Source: Brevibacillus brevis | GTDB lineage: Bacteria; Bacillota; Bacilli; Brevibacillales; Brevibacillaceae | Direction: 5' to 3' | DNA length: 64,000 nucleotides | Assembly: GCF_001039275.2 (NCBI RefSeq) | Contig: NZ_CP030117.1 | Coordinates: 2,005,501 to 2,069,500, forward strand | Part shown: positions 7,729 to 15,877 of the stretch, in pieces | How the letters are laid out: every line of letters begins with the position of its first letter | How positions within the stretch are numbered: the stretch's first letter is position 1 | The notes under the pieces: model-generated | The model's input: only the letters and a program-made list of their open reading frames with translations | What the model was told of the DNA's origin: nothing | The model's database searches: none | Made by a program: the position numbers and the translations under genes

Positions 7729-8223
7729 GTGCGCCAGTATGTTGACTCAGTGACAGGAGAAATATACTACACAGAGGAAGTGTTGCGCCGGTCAGACGAA
7801 ATTGTAAAAGTATTTCGACCCGTAGGCCGTAGCTCAAAATTCGTGAAGATCAAAGCCAGCCAAAAGGCAAAGCGACGGCTCAGAAAGCTGTCACTCGCTG
7901 AGGCTGGTTTTTTGTTGAAGATCGCTCCTTATGCCAGCGAGGGAACTAACCTCCTGCAAGGCGACAATGAGCGCGGACAAAAGGGGACGCCGCTTACCGT
8001 CAAAGACCTTGCCCGCATCGCAGACTGCTCCTATCCTACAGCACGCAAGATCGTGAAGACATTCATTGAGCTGCACATCATGCGTCGAACTGACTTGGAA
8101 GGACGGTCAGCATTAGCTATTAATCCCCTGTATTCTCTCAACGGGAAGACAGCAGAAGCGTGGCTCCTGCACCTATTTAGCCAGGAGATCACAGAGGCAG
8201 GAGAAGACCCAAATTTGGACTAG
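7729..8223 (+). CDS. Phage winged-helix DNA-binding protein
   Basis: 164 residues with GTG start behind GGAGGTGGG. The middle part, LTVKDLARIADCSYPTARKI and VKTFIELHIMRRTDLEGRSA, is a winged helix-turn-helix similar to RepL/MarR-type phage regulators; the basic stretch KIKASQKAKRRLRKL may also contact DNA. It follows the ArpU gene and precedes the ParB-like gene, a common place for such regulators upstream of terminase. The reading frame is intact. Confidence 0.7.
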   Translation: MRQYVDSVTGEIYYTEEVLRRSDEIVKVFRPVGRSSKFVKIKASQKAKRRLRKLSLAEAGFLLKIAPYASEGTNLLQGDNERGQKGTPLTVKDLARIADCSYPTARKIVKTFIELHIMRRTDLEGRSALAINPLYSLNGKTAEAWLLHLFSQEITEAGEDPNLD

Positions 8224-8442
8224 GGGGGTCGCCAGTAGCCAACTGCCAGCTAAAGCATGAGGCTCTAAGCTTCAACCCCATTTTTTACGGTGAAACAATA
8301 CATATACTTTTCCGCTTGAATAGTAGTCGTTTGATTACACCTACAAAATATGGCATCAGCCCAACAGCATCAAGGCATCCAGCAATTTAGTGGCTGGCAA
8401 TATTCTTTATTCTTACTTTATTGCCACGAAGGAGCTAACAGC
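8224..8442. other. Non-coding gap
   Basis: Nothing convincing. The frame upstream of the ParB-like gene stays open here but has no ribosome site; I see no terminator. Confidence 0.3.
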
Positions 8443-8955
8443 ATGGATATACGTAAAATACCAGTCTCTAAAATCAACTCAGCCCCTTATAATCCACGGG
8501 TCGATTTGCAACCCGGCGACCCCGAATACGAGAAGCTGAAACGATCCATTCAAGAGTTTGGATACGTCGAGCCACTGGTTTGGAATAAGCAAACAGGTAA
8601 TCTAGTCGGCGGGCACCAACGCTTTAAAATCCTTGTAGAGCAAGGAACTACTGAAATAGAAGTTTCTGTTGTGTCCTTGGATGAAATCCAAGAAAAGGTT
8701 TTGAATGTTGCGTTGAACAAGATCAGCGGTGATTGGGACACAGACGCTCTCACGCAATTGCTTGTTGAATTACAGCAGGAAGGGGGAGACATTGGCTTAT
8801 CGGGCCTTGATGATGTAGACCTCAAGCAAATGGTCGGAGAGATCGAGATACCAAATTTCGAAGCTGGCACAGCAGAGGACCAAGGGGATCTAGGTGTATT
8901 GAGTTCGAAGTTGGTTACTTGCCCGCATTTCGGGGAGGAATTCGAGCGTGATTGA
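8443..8955 (+). CDS. ParB/sulfiredoxin-like N-terminal domain phage protein
   Basis: 170 residues starting MDIRKIPVSKINSAPYNPRV behind AAGGAG. The ParB signature follows: LKRSIQEFGYVEPLVWN and LVGGHQRFKIL. Such phage proteins sit next to DNA methylase, Mom or terminase genes and probably bind or process DNA. The family normally ends in a zinc-ribbon half-site CPxCG; here it reads CPHFG, so one Cys is lost. Its last bases overlap the start of the Mom-like gene (GTG within CGTGATTGA), showing an old translational coupling. Confidence 0.75.
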   Translation: MDIRKIPVSKINSAPYNPRVDLQPGDPEYEKLKRSIQEFGYVEPLVWNKQTGNLVGGHQRFKILVEQGTTEIEVSVVSLDEIQEKVLNVALNKISGDWDTDALTQLLVELQQEGGDIGLSGLDDVDLKQMVGEIEIPNFEAGTAEDQGDLGVLSSKLVTCPHFGEEFERD

Positions 8956-9560
8956 ATTTGAAAGTCGATTGGGCGACACATGGGGCTACGAGATTTGCTT
9001 GCGAGAATTTTCACTTTAGCCGCAGTTTGCCAGCAGGAAAATCGGTGAAGGTGGGAGCATGGGAGAATGGCCAATTTATCGGGGATGTTATTTTCAGCCG
9101 GGGAGCGACGAACTACATCGGTTCACCCTAGGGTTTATCGCAGCGCGAATGCTGTGAGTTGACGCGAGTTGCTCTGACAATGCACCAATCGTTTGTATCG
9201 GAGATTTTCGCTAAGGCTATCAGATTCCTGAAAAAACAGTCTCCAAAGGTTGAACTGATTGTCATCTATGCCGCCGATGTTGAACATAATCATCACGGTG
9301 GGATTTATCAGGTAACCAACTGGATTTATGAAGGTAAAACGAATGGTGAGCACTATTTCATCATCAAAGGGAAGAAAACTCATCCAAAGTCGATTCACTC
9401 TAAATATGGTACTGGCAGTCAATGAATCGAATGGATTAGGAGAAATCTTGATGCCGATGCAGAGTTGTATTACACGGTAGGAAAGCCTAAGTACCTGATG
9501 CCACTAAGCAAGAAGATTCGGCGCAAAAATCTTGCCTTTGCACAAACCTTATCCAAAATA
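8948..9560 (+). pseudogene. Mom-like DNA modification protein, broken
   Basis: The frames join to a protein similar to phage Mu Mom. Frame 1 begins VIEFESRLGDTWGYEI and stops. Further on come SLPAGKSVKVGAWENGQFIG and VIFSRGATNYIGSP, then after an indel ELTRVALTMHQSFVSEI, FLKKQSPKVELIVIYAADVE and HHGGIYQVTNWIYEGKTNGE. A TGA at 9422 separates the tail IEWIRRNLDADAELYY. Mom proteins add an acetamido-type group to adenine in phage DNA and so block restriction. At least one internal stop, one frameshift and a second stop make it inactive. Confidence 0.65.
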
Positions 9561-9688
9561 AAAAGGGAGACGCGTCAACGTCCTCCTTCACCCGGGTCAC
9601 CCCCGGCTGAGATAGCGATACCTGCGGCCGCAGTTGTCTTCACTCGCTATCTCGTTTTCCATTTTACAGGAAAGCCGAGGGTGCCACA
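9561..9688. other. Short gap between Mom relic and next gene
   Basis: GC-rich segment containing an imperfect inverted repeat around GAGATAGCGA and TCGCTATCTC (about 9608-9655). The palindrome could be a phage regulatory site; no gene seen. Confidence 0.35.
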
Positions 9689-9922
9689 ATGAAAACAACT
9701 AGAGAACAGTCTTCTCCTGAATCTATTGACCTTCTATTGCAATATCAAATCGAAGTAATGGAAGGCATCATGGAATCGAAAGACCAATACAGGAAAGTCG
9801 TGAAAGCAGCCATTGCAAAGTGGGTTAAGGACTTCCAAGCAGGCAAAATTGAAATTAAAACAGTAGATGACTTGAAAAAGTTGATAGATCTAGACATTGA
9901 ACTGCAAAAGGATAATTTTTGA
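9689..9922 (+). CDS. Small phage protein of unknown function
   Basis: 77 residues, start MKTTREQSSPESIDLLLQYQ behind GAGGGTG. Strongly helical, with a C-terminal half WVKDFQAGKIEIKTVDDLKK that recurs in small phage genes just upstream of terminase. Cytoplasmic; no catalytic motif. Intact. Confidence 0.6.
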   Translation: MKTTREQSSPESIDLLLQYQIEVMEGIMESKDQYRKVVKAAIAKWVKDFQAGKIEIKTVDDLKKLIDLDIELQKDNF

Positions 9923-9967
9923 GACTATTTCCGCTTCTGTACGTAAAAATCATACAGGAGGGATCAC

Positions 9968-10378
9968 ATGGCTAAATTGAAAGAATTCTTTTTGTTTGCT
10001 TTGGTTTACATCGGAATGTTTTTTATGATGCTGAGTTTTGTTCTTCCTTATGGAAATTTTACAGCATGGGGGGAATTTACTAAAGGAATTGCACAAATAA
10101 AGGTAACTGTGGCGTTGGGGTACGCAGCGCTGATAGCTGCTATAGCTGCAACTCAAAAGCATGCAGGCCAGTTTTCAAAGAATAAGAAAGCTTTATATAA
10201 CATTATTAGATTATTTTGTCTCATGATTTTTTTGGATATGTTTTTGTATGGATATTCTTTTAATGTTTTTTTTCAGAAGGTTAATTTGATTATCTATGCT
10301 GGTAGTACATTGGTGTTTATAATACTGACGGTAGCAGTTCTAAAATTAATTCGAATGATGATTAATATAGAAGAGTAA
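9968..10378 (+). CDS. Small integral membrane protein, four predicted helices
   Basis: 136 residues with hydrophobic segments near 7-29, 45-64, 78-95 and 103-128. AGGAGGGATCAC gives a strong ribosome site. The AT-rich codon use differs from the phage genes around it, and it has its own terminator, which suggests a cargo gene inserted between early genes and terminase. Function unknown. Confidence 0.6.
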   Translation: MAKLKEFFLFALVYIGMFFMMLSFVLPYGNFTAWGEFTKGIAQIKVTVALGYAALIAAIAATQKHAGQFSKNKKALYNIIRLFCLMIFLDMFLYGYSFNVFFQKVNLIIYAGSTLVFIILTVAVLKLIRMMINIEE

Positions 10379-10412
10379 AGAGCATTCATTGATTTGGATG
10401 CTCTTTCTTTTT
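10378..10412 (+). terminator. Rho-independent terminator
   Basis: GAGCATTC and GATGCTC pair and are followed by TTTCTTTTTT, just after the membrane-protein gene. Confidence 0.85.
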
Positions 10413-10454
10413 TCAAAAACAACCCCATGAAGTGGTGAGGTGGTGGTCATGTAG

Positions 10455-11099
10455 ATGGCGAGGAATCCTGAAAAGAAAAAATGCAAGGCAAGGAGTAAGC
10501 AGCGCGACGAGCAATGCAAAAACTGGGCTAAGCCTGGCTGGGATGTGTGTCGTTTCCACGGTGCTGGCGGCGGTGCCTCAACGCGCAATACCAACGCACT
10601 CAAAACAGGCGAACATCAAACAATCTGGATGGATGCTCTAACTCCCGAGCAACAGGAAGTTTTGGCTAGGGTCAATTTGGAGCCGTTGGAGCAAGTGAAC
10701 CAATCAATCAAGCTTTACGCTTGGCGTGAACGAGAGATCATGCTGAAAATTGCTAGAATCGAGAGTGGTTTGACTGAAAAACAACGGCGAGTGCTGCAAG
10801 AGCGCCTCACCATAAAAGAGCCTGTGCAAGTCCACGATGACAAATCTGGACAAACAAAAACAGTCGCCCTGTCCCGGGAAGAATTGGTCACCACGGAAAT
10901 TGAGGAGACGGAGTACAGGGCAATCGATGACATCCTTCACCTACAGGAAGCTCTTACGAGGGTGACAGACAAGAAACTCCGGGCTGTCGAGATGAAGCAC
11001 AAGCTAATGAGTGGAATCAACCCTGAAACAGTCAACATTCAGCAGTACCTGGAGGCGTTAGGGACAGTTGCTGAGGAAGCCTGGGGAGATGAGAAATGA
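10455..11099 (+). CDS. Phage terminase small subunit-like protein
   Basis: 214 residues. The N-terminus has a Cys/His cluster (CKARSKQRDEQCKNWAKPGW then CRFHGAGG), typical of YjcR-like small terminase proteins of skin/PBSX-type phages. The rest is helical, with REREIMLKIARIESGLT and a charged C-terminus. Small terminase recognises phage DNA and directs the large subunit. Its last bases overlap the start of the large-subunit relic (ATGA), as in intact phages. Full length by eye. Confidence 0.7.
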   Translation: MARNPEKKKCKARSKQRDEQCKNWAKPGWDVCRFHGAGGGASTRNTNALKTGEHQTIWMDALTPEQQEVLARVNLEPLEQVNQSIKLYAWREREIMLKIARIESGLTEKQRRVLQERLTIKEPVQVHDDKSGQTKTVALSREELVTTEIEETEYRAIDDILHLQEALTRVTDKKLRAVEMKHKLMSGINPETVNIQQYLEALGTVAEEAWGDEK

Positions 11100-11720
11100 A
11101 AAAAGGTGGAGCAAAGTTTCAATTTAAGCCTTTTTCCCTCAAGCAAAAGAAACTGTTGTTTTTTTAAAACGGTTCATACTTGGCCTATGGATTATGGCAG
11201 AAGGCATTGTGTATGACATGTTCTCAGAAGATGTCCACGTCATCGACGAGTTACCAGCATCATTTGATCGCCTCATCGTTGGCGGCGACTATGGTATGAA
11301 CAACCCAACGACATTTTTGTTAATCGGACAAAAGGGAACCGATTTTTATGTCATCCGGGAGTATTATTATGGTGCGGGTCAGAAGAAGGGTCAGAGTGAG
11401 GAGGAAGCACAAGTAAGGCAAAAAACAGTAGCTCAGTATGTAGATGAATTTATTCAGTTCCTTGGGGATGACAAGCCGCAGTATATTTTCCTTGATCCAT
11501 CAGCAGCAGCGCTTATTATCGAACTGAAAAAACGTAGCTTCGCGAACATTAAAGGCGCGAACAACGACAGGATAGACGGCATTCAATTGGTCCAGCAACT
11601 TCTTGGCGGGCATGAAGGCCGTCTTTATTGGATGATCCGATCGTTTAAGAGAGCGATTGAAGAGGGTAAGACTCCTGTGGAACGAGCTGTATTAATCAAA
11701 GAGGTAAGCAAGCAGCGAGG
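11096..11720 (+). pseudogene. Terminase large subunit, internally deleted
   Basis: The gene starts MKKGGAKFQFKPFSLKQKK and meets TAA after about 22 codons. The ATPase domain is missing; the sequence resumes as MAEGIVYDMFSEDVHVIDEL followed by the nuclease domain with GGDYGMNNPTTFLLIG (first acidic residue) and YIFLDPSAAALI (second acidic residue). It continues to WMIRSFKRAIEEGKTP, then joins head-protein sequence. Without the motor domain it cannot package DNA. Order and spacing match skin genes yqaS-yqaT. Confidence 0.75.
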
Positions 11721-11732
11721 AAGGACCATTCA

Positions 11733-12109
11733 ACATAAACCGCGCTGTTACTGTAGCGAGAACCATATCCACGGCTGATGCAAATGGAGGCAAACTGGAA
11801 GGCCGGAAGCAGTCGGGGCTTGTGAAGAAAAAGCGGTGGCGGGCAGCGAATAACAAGCGCAAGCGCAAGGATCACAAAAAGGCAAACGGTCAGACAGTGG
11901 ACATCGACGAACATTTCGATGTAGGAGGTGAAAAACTTATGCACCCAGGAGACCCGGCAGGAAGTGCAAATCAAATCGTAAAATGCAGATGCACGATGCA
12001 AGCTGTGTTTGACGAAGGGAACTCGTCCGATTTAGTGTCAGGGCTCAATAAAGAAGCCCAGAATGTTTATACAACTGCAATGCATTTGAAGATGACTTAC
12101 ACACAGTAA
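11733..12109 (+). pseudogene. Mu gpF-like minor head protein, C-terminal fragment
   Basis: In the frame offset from the terminase relic the sequence reads NINRAVTVARTISTADANGG, then a basic stretch and GQTVDIDEHFDVGGEKLMHP followed by GDPAGSANQIVKCRCTMQAV. This is the C-terminal domain of phage Mu gpF-like head morphogenesis proteins. The portal gene and the N-terminal half are missing, so a deletion joined terL to gpF. The last codons overlap the stop end of the antisense cysteine-rich gene. Confidence 0.7.
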
Positions 12110-12351
12110 TAATCCACTCCTCCAGTTGCAGGATTACGTGATTGATAACATCTTGGACATGGAGTATAGCTACAAACATTTTCTTCAAAGCATCGATATT
12201 CCCACTGTCTTGTTCGTGGATTAAACCTTCTAACACATCTTGGGCGAACACGACACGACACACCACATCGAGGTAGAGGTAACATCGGTGGTCTTAGCTG
12301 TGTTGGTGTAATTCCAGGATAGTAAAAATTATGTTGATTATAGTTATACAT
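12097..12351 (-). CDS. Cysteine-rich small protein
   Basis: 84 residues, opposite to the phage genes, start behind AAGGGGGACTCTCG. It has eight cysteines (CGVSC, RCV, YRC, VCSYTPCPRC, YYC), many Arg, Tyr and Pro, and no signal peptide. N-terminus MYNYNQHNFYYPGITPTQLR resembles small spore-coat-associated proteins. Even cysteine number suggests disulfides or metal binding. It lies exactly in a gap of the head-gene cluster, as a cargo gene would. No family recognised. Confidence 0.6.
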   Translation of the reverse strand: MYNYNQHNFYYPGITPTQLRPPMLPLPRCGVSCRVRPRCVRRFNPRTRQWEYRCFEENVCSYTPCPRCYQSRNPATGGVDYYCV

Positions 12352-12497
12352 CGAGAGTCCCCCTTATGGGATTTCTACAATATCCTATGAAAACTTTATC
12401 CAAATTCTTTAGGGGAGTGCCTAAGATCATGGAAATTTTTACCGTTTATTCTGTGATGAAAATTTTAGTTCAGTATGTCGAAAGGAGGTGAACATTT

Positions 12498-13068
12498 TTG
12501 TCATACGCATTGAAAGACGCAAGAATTACGCACATTTCCCTCGTGGATAAGGGCGCAAATGGTAAACCGTTTGCGATCATCAAGGAAGAGGGTAAAGAGC
12601 CATTACAGAAAGATATCCGCATAGCAAAGGCGGACAAGGCCAAGCAGATCGTTTACGGCGTCGTATATGAGCCTGATACCGAAGATGCACATGAAAATCA
12701 GATGACAGAAGAAGAAATCGAGAAGGCAGCTCATGGTTTCATAGGGCGTCAGAACACATACAACATCGATAAGCAACACGATTTAGACGTAAACAAAGGT
12801 ACATGGTGGAATCGTACATTGGCCTGTAGATATGACTCTAGGTGATCAGGAGATTAAGAAAGGGTCCTGGGTGGTTGGCGTGAAGGTAATGGACGCTAAC
12901 ACATGGGAGCAAATTGAAAAGGGCGAGATTACAGGCTTCTCTATGTGGGGAGTAGGTAAACGTGAAAAAATTGAAGGAGCCTCTTCGGATACCGATGATG
13001 AAACGGTAGAGAAGGGGCTTTTGCATTCCCTTGCCAAGCAATTGAAGCAGAAGAAGAGGAGAAGGTAA
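12498..13068 (+). pseudogene. XkdF-like phage protein, frameshifted
   Basis: TTG start seven bases after AAGGAGGTG. Frame 1 carries ARITHISLVDKGANGKPFAI and KQIVYGVVYEPDTEDAHENQ with MTEEEIEKAAHGFIGRQNTY, typical of XkdF. Near 12815 the frame shifts, and the rest reads PVDMTLGDQEIKKGSWVVGV then EKGEITGFSMWGVGKREKIE. XkdF is a PBSX/skin structural-region protein of prohead-protease type. A single indel separates the halves. The 3' end is then followed by unrelated DNA, so downstream capsid genes are gone. Confidence 0.75.
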
Positions 13069-13117
13069 GCACATAGCTTTCTCCTTTCTCCCGAGCGGTA
13101 GGCGGTTGGGGAGAAGT

Positions 13118-13147
13118 AAAGAAAAGAACGCTCTGAAATAGAGCGTC
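13118..13147 (-). terminator. Terminator-like hairpin on the minus strand
   Basis: ACGCTCT and AGAGCGT with loop, followed on the minus strand by TCTTTTCTTT. It could end an antisense transcript covering the toxin gene at 13212. Confidence 0.45.
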
Positions 13148-13160
13148 TAGATGTTATAAT
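13133..13160 (+). promoter_or_regulatory. Promoter of the toxin gene
   Basis: Extended -10 TGTTATAAT ending at 13160 with a -35-like CTGAAA sixteen bases upstream. The transcript would start near 13167, about 45 bases before the ATG. Confidence 0.55.
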
Positions 13161-13211
13161 ATTCCAAGTGTAATTGAATCGGCTCATCCCCGATAGAAAG
13201 GGGGTGAGGCC

Positions 13212-13295
13212 ATGACGGTGTTTGAGGCAATATCATTGATGCTCACTTTCGGGCTTCTGATCGTTGCCGTGCTTTCGTTCCACAAAAAGAAGTAG
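13212..13295 (+). CDS. Holin-like type I toxin peptide
   Basis: 27 residues: MTVFEAISLMLTFGLLIVAV then LSFHKKK. It matches the putative holin-like toxin family of Bacillales: start MTVFE, one hydrophobic helix, basic KKK end. Strong ribosome site AAAGGGGGTGAGGCC. Such peptides insert into the membrane and are held silent by an antisense RNA. They are frequent in skin and other prophages (TxpA, BsrG types). Too short for normal gene calling. Confidence 0.8.
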   Translation: MTVFEAISLMLTFGLLIVAVLSFHKKK

Positions 13296-13331
13296 ACCAC
13301 CCTTGAGCTTGGTAGGCTTGGTGGTCTACTG
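13293..13331 (+). terminator. Terminator of the toxin mRNA
   Basis: TAGACCACC and GGTGGTCTA form a nine-base stem starting in the stop codon. There is no strong T run, as in several type I toxin messengers where the 3' stem is also the antitoxin contact site. Confidence 0.6.
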
Positions 13332-13362
13332 ATGACAAATTGAGATAAAAGAGGTGGGCTAC

Positions 13363-13782
13363 ATGGATTTAGATAAAGCGATATTAATTGCCGTAAATGC
13401 TCATAAAGGACAAACCGATAAAGGAGGGTACACTTACATTTTACATCCATTAAGGGTCATGCTATCTATGGATACTGAGTCATCAAGAATTGTGGCAGTC
13501 CTTCATGATGTAGTTGAAGATACAGATGTAACACTAACTGATTTGCGACAGCAAGGTTTTTCCGAGCAAATCATAACTGCCATTGATTGTTTAACTAGGA
13601 GAAGTGGAGAGTCATATATGCAGTTCATTGAGCGGGTAAAACAAAACGACTTAGCAAGGGCGGTAAAGATAGCAGACATTAATGACAATAAAGATTTGTC
13701 TAGGATACCAAGTCCAACTAAAGAAGATATAGAACGACTCAAGAAGTACAACGAAGCATTAAACCGGCTGTTATCACAATAG
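13363..13782 (+). CDS. Single-domain HD hydrolase, SpoT/RelA-hydrolase-like
   Basis: 139 residues. HD motifs in order: AHKGQTDKGGYTYILHPLRV (first His), VAVLHDVVEDTDVT (His-Asp plus Glu-Asp), and ARAVKIADINDN (late Asp). This is the (p)ppGpp hydrolase domain without synthetase or regulatory domains, so a small alarmone hydrolase type. Such enzymes degrade (p)ppGpp or related nucleotides, and some neutralise toxic synthetases in prophages. No synthetase is visible nearby. Start ATG chosen because AGAGGTGGG lies just upstream. A terminator follows. Confidence 0.75.
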   Translation: MDLDKAILIAVNAHKGQTDKGGYTYILHPLRVMLSMDTESSRIVAVLHDVVEDTDVTLTDLRQQGFSEQIITAIDCLTRRSGESYMQFIERVKQNDLARAVKIADINDNKDLSRIPSPTKEDIERLKKYNEALNRLLSQ

Positions 13783-13794
13783 TTAATGTAGATG

Positions 13795-13820
13795 GCACAC
13801 TCTTTTTAGAGTGTGCTTTT
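13795..13820 (+). terminator. Rho-independent terminator
   Basis: GCACACTCT, TTTT loop, AGAGTGTGC and TTTT after the hydrolase gene. Confidence 0.9.
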
Positions 13821-13907
13821 GTCGTAATATGTCGTTTGTTCCCGAAATGTTTAAACTGACTGGAAAAGTGAGGTGGGGTAGAATGTAGGCGGGAGGGAGT
13901 GGTATAT

Positions 13908-14495
13908 ATGAGACAGGTATTCATTTTATTTGTATTTCTGCTTTTAACTGGCTGTGCTAATGTATCGAATACAGACAAGAGCTTGGTTGAAGTATTTGGC
14001 GAATCTACCAGTGAAATAAAAGATAAGCTGACCAATACGTCTGACTGGTATCATAATTCTCGATCGTTCCCCGATCTAAAAGCTTCATCAAAATGGTTCG
14101 AACGTGACGAAGGTAACGGATTCAAGACATATTTTACTTTTTCTGAGGACAGTAATCATGCATTCGGATTAGTTGTAAACAAAAACGAGAACAAGTTAGT
14201 TCAGGTTCTGGTAATGTCGTTTTTGGATCCAAAGTTTAATGAGAATGCGAGTGAAAAGGCATTTGCCTCAGCCCAGATGATCACCACTGCGGCAGGCTGG
14301 ACATTAGATGAAGCCAATGAAAAAATCAAGCAAATAACAGAAACTAGTATAGAGAAAGATATAGATCAGGTAAGTCACAATGGATTTGTTTTGAAAAGAG
14401 AAAATAAAAAAGTGGAACAAATGGTATTCTATTCGATAAAACCTGAGAATGAAGAGGTTCCTGTAGAATTTATGAGAGTGTTAACTAATACATAG
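13908..14495 (+). CDS. Lipoprotein of unknown function
   Basis: 195 residues. MRQVFILFVFLLLTGCANVS is a lipoprotein signal with lipobox LTGC. The mature part contains DWYHNSRSFPDLKASSKWFE and ends in IKPENEEVPVEFMRVLTNT. Soluble and mixed alpha/beta by look, anchored outside the membrane. Start ATG is preferred over the upstream GTG because GGAGGGAG is correctly spaced. It has its own terminator and a higher AT content than the phage genes. A cargo lipoprotein is the best description. Confidence 0.65.
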   Translation: MRQVFILFVFLLLTGCANVSNTDKSLVEVFGESTSEIKDKLTNTSDWYHNSRSFPDLKASSKWFERDEGNGFKTYFTFSEDSNHAFGLVVNKNENKLVQVLVMSFLDPKFNENASEKAFASAQMITTAAGWTLDEANEKIKQITETSIEKDIDQVSHNGFVLKRENKKVEQMVFYSIKPENEEVPVEFMRVLTNT

Positions 14496-14501
14496 CAAGC
14501 T

Positions 14502-14535
14502 AAAACCACCTAGCAATAGGTGGTTTTCTATTTGG
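14502..14535 (+). terminator. Rho-independent terminator
   Basis: AAAACCACCT and AGGTGGTTTT with loop AGCAAT, followed by CTATTT. Confidence 0.85.
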
Positions 14536-14545
14536 AGGTGATACA

Positions 14546-15281
14546 GTGGGGGCAGTTGTAGGGCTTACCGCATAGATCCAAGCTAAAAATCAATTGAGTC
14601 CAGAACTTCAAAAGTTGATTGGTAGTTTGTTGACACCCTCGCCGAGATAGCTAGCACTACGACTGACATTCGTGGAGAGGTACTCGGCTCAATCGTTGAG
14701 TACAGCACCCAAGTGACGAAGTTTTTGGATACGCCTGAAAAACTAGCTGCTCTAACCAAGGAAATGAATAATCTGTGGTCGATCGATAAAGTACTTGATG
14801 CTTTGAAGGAAGCAACGATCAAACTCGACAATCAAGGTGATATGGTCAATGTTTTGAAGACAGCGTATGAGGCGCAGGACATTGATTCAGACGAAGCTCA
14901 AAAACGAGCTGAGAAATCAAAAATTATTGCCGAAGCGATTCACTCGTCAAACGCGGGAGACAATCAGTTCGCTATAGCAGCTTTGATGCAGACATTTGGT
15001 GGCATTCAAGAAAAAAAGTCAGACAAGAACTATTGAACGAATTGGGAGGTGGCCCTGGGGAAGATATCACGACTGCATTTGCTCCTCTTCTACAGGCTGC
15101 GGGGCGGATTGGTATGGCTGACCCAAGGGAGTATGAAAACATATCAGGACAACGACTCATTACAAGGGTTTGTTCAGGCAAAAGCATTGCTCACGACTGA
15201 GTTGGTTGGATTAGGATTACTGTCAGATGAACAAATCCAGGCTCTCCAGCACGCTTTTGAATGGATCATAGACGCATTCTA
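14546..15281 (+). pseudogene. Phage tail-region remnant, multiply broken
   Basis: GTG start after GGAGGTG, then VGAVVGLTA and an in-frame TAG where CAG would give Gln. The text resumes as AKNQLSPELQKLIGS, shifts frame, and continues as EIASTTTDIRGEVLGSIVEY, LAALTKEMNNLWSIDKVLDA and AIHSSNAGDNQFAIAALMQT. Another shift gives ELLNELGGGPGEDITTAFAP and ADPREYENISGQRLITRV; the end reads LLSDEQIQALQHAFEWI. The start looks like a tail tape-measure protein; the later part may be another tail protein joined by deletion. Not functional. Confidence 0.5.
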
Positions 15282-15418
15282 AAAGTGATAGATTTCCTAC
15301 CGGATAAACAGGGGATTTTATACTCTATTCTTTATAAATATAAAGTAAATACTTTGCATTATTTGGAATAAAATGGTATTATAAACTCGTAATCTAGAAA
15401 ATAATGGGAGGGAAACTT
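15282..15418. promoter_or_regulatory. AT-rich upstream region of secreted-protein gene
   Basis: An AT-rich stretch with TATAAA-like boxes near 15333-15385. A -10 such as TATTATAAA at 15374 is likely, but several candidates exist. No gene. Confidence 0.35.
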
Positions 15419-15856
15419 ATGAAAAGGTTCAAACCTATGTTAGTAGCTTTGGGGTTATTTACTGCAATTTCGTCTGTAACGGCAGGTGGTGCATTGGCAG
15501 CAAATGATAATTGGATTGTAAACTCTAAATCTTCTATACAATCTGTAAAAACCTCCTTCAGATTTGATATTAACAGTCATCTTGAATCTGATCAGTTTGA
15601 TGTAGCTGAAGGTGAAACTATTAAAGTTACTGTTGTACAATGGTTTAAGAATAGTAATGCAACAGGAAAGCCAAAAGTTTCGTATAAACTGTATAATATA
15701 AATAGTACCGAAGCAAAAGGTTCAAAGTTAATTGAAGGTACGTATACAAATACAAACACATCGTTTGAATTTCCAAATCTAAAAAAAGGAAAGTATTATA
15801 TTAAAATCATAAATGAATCAAACTCGACGGTAGCTGGAAACGGGTATGTCGAGTAA
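15419..15856 (+). CDS. Secreted beta-sandwich-like protein
   Basis: 145 residues. Signal peptide MKRFKPMLVALGLFTAISS with cleavage near ALAA. The mature chain has FDINSHLESDQFDVAEGETI, KVSYKLYNINSTEAKG and ends LKKGKYYIKIINESNSTVAG, a pattern of beta strands with a GxYY strand shared with the secreted proteins at 22675 and 26315. This is the layout of small pre-peptidase C-terminal-like domains. Start ATG sits behind GGGAGGG. Exported; role unknown. Confidence 0.65.
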   Translation: MKRFKPMLVALGLFTAISSVTAGGALAANDNWIVNSKSSIQSVKTSFRFDINSHLESDQFDVAEGETIKVTVVQWFKNSNATGKPKVSYKLYNINSTEAKGSKLIEGTYTNTNTSFEFPNLKKGKYYIKIINESNSTVAGNGYVE

Positions 15857-15877
15857 TAGATGCTAAACCGCTGTATA

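Noticed and set aside
12498..13068. Programmed frameshift in the XkdF-like gene
   Set aside because: No slippery heptamer or downstream stem at the shift; neighbouring genes are plainly broken.
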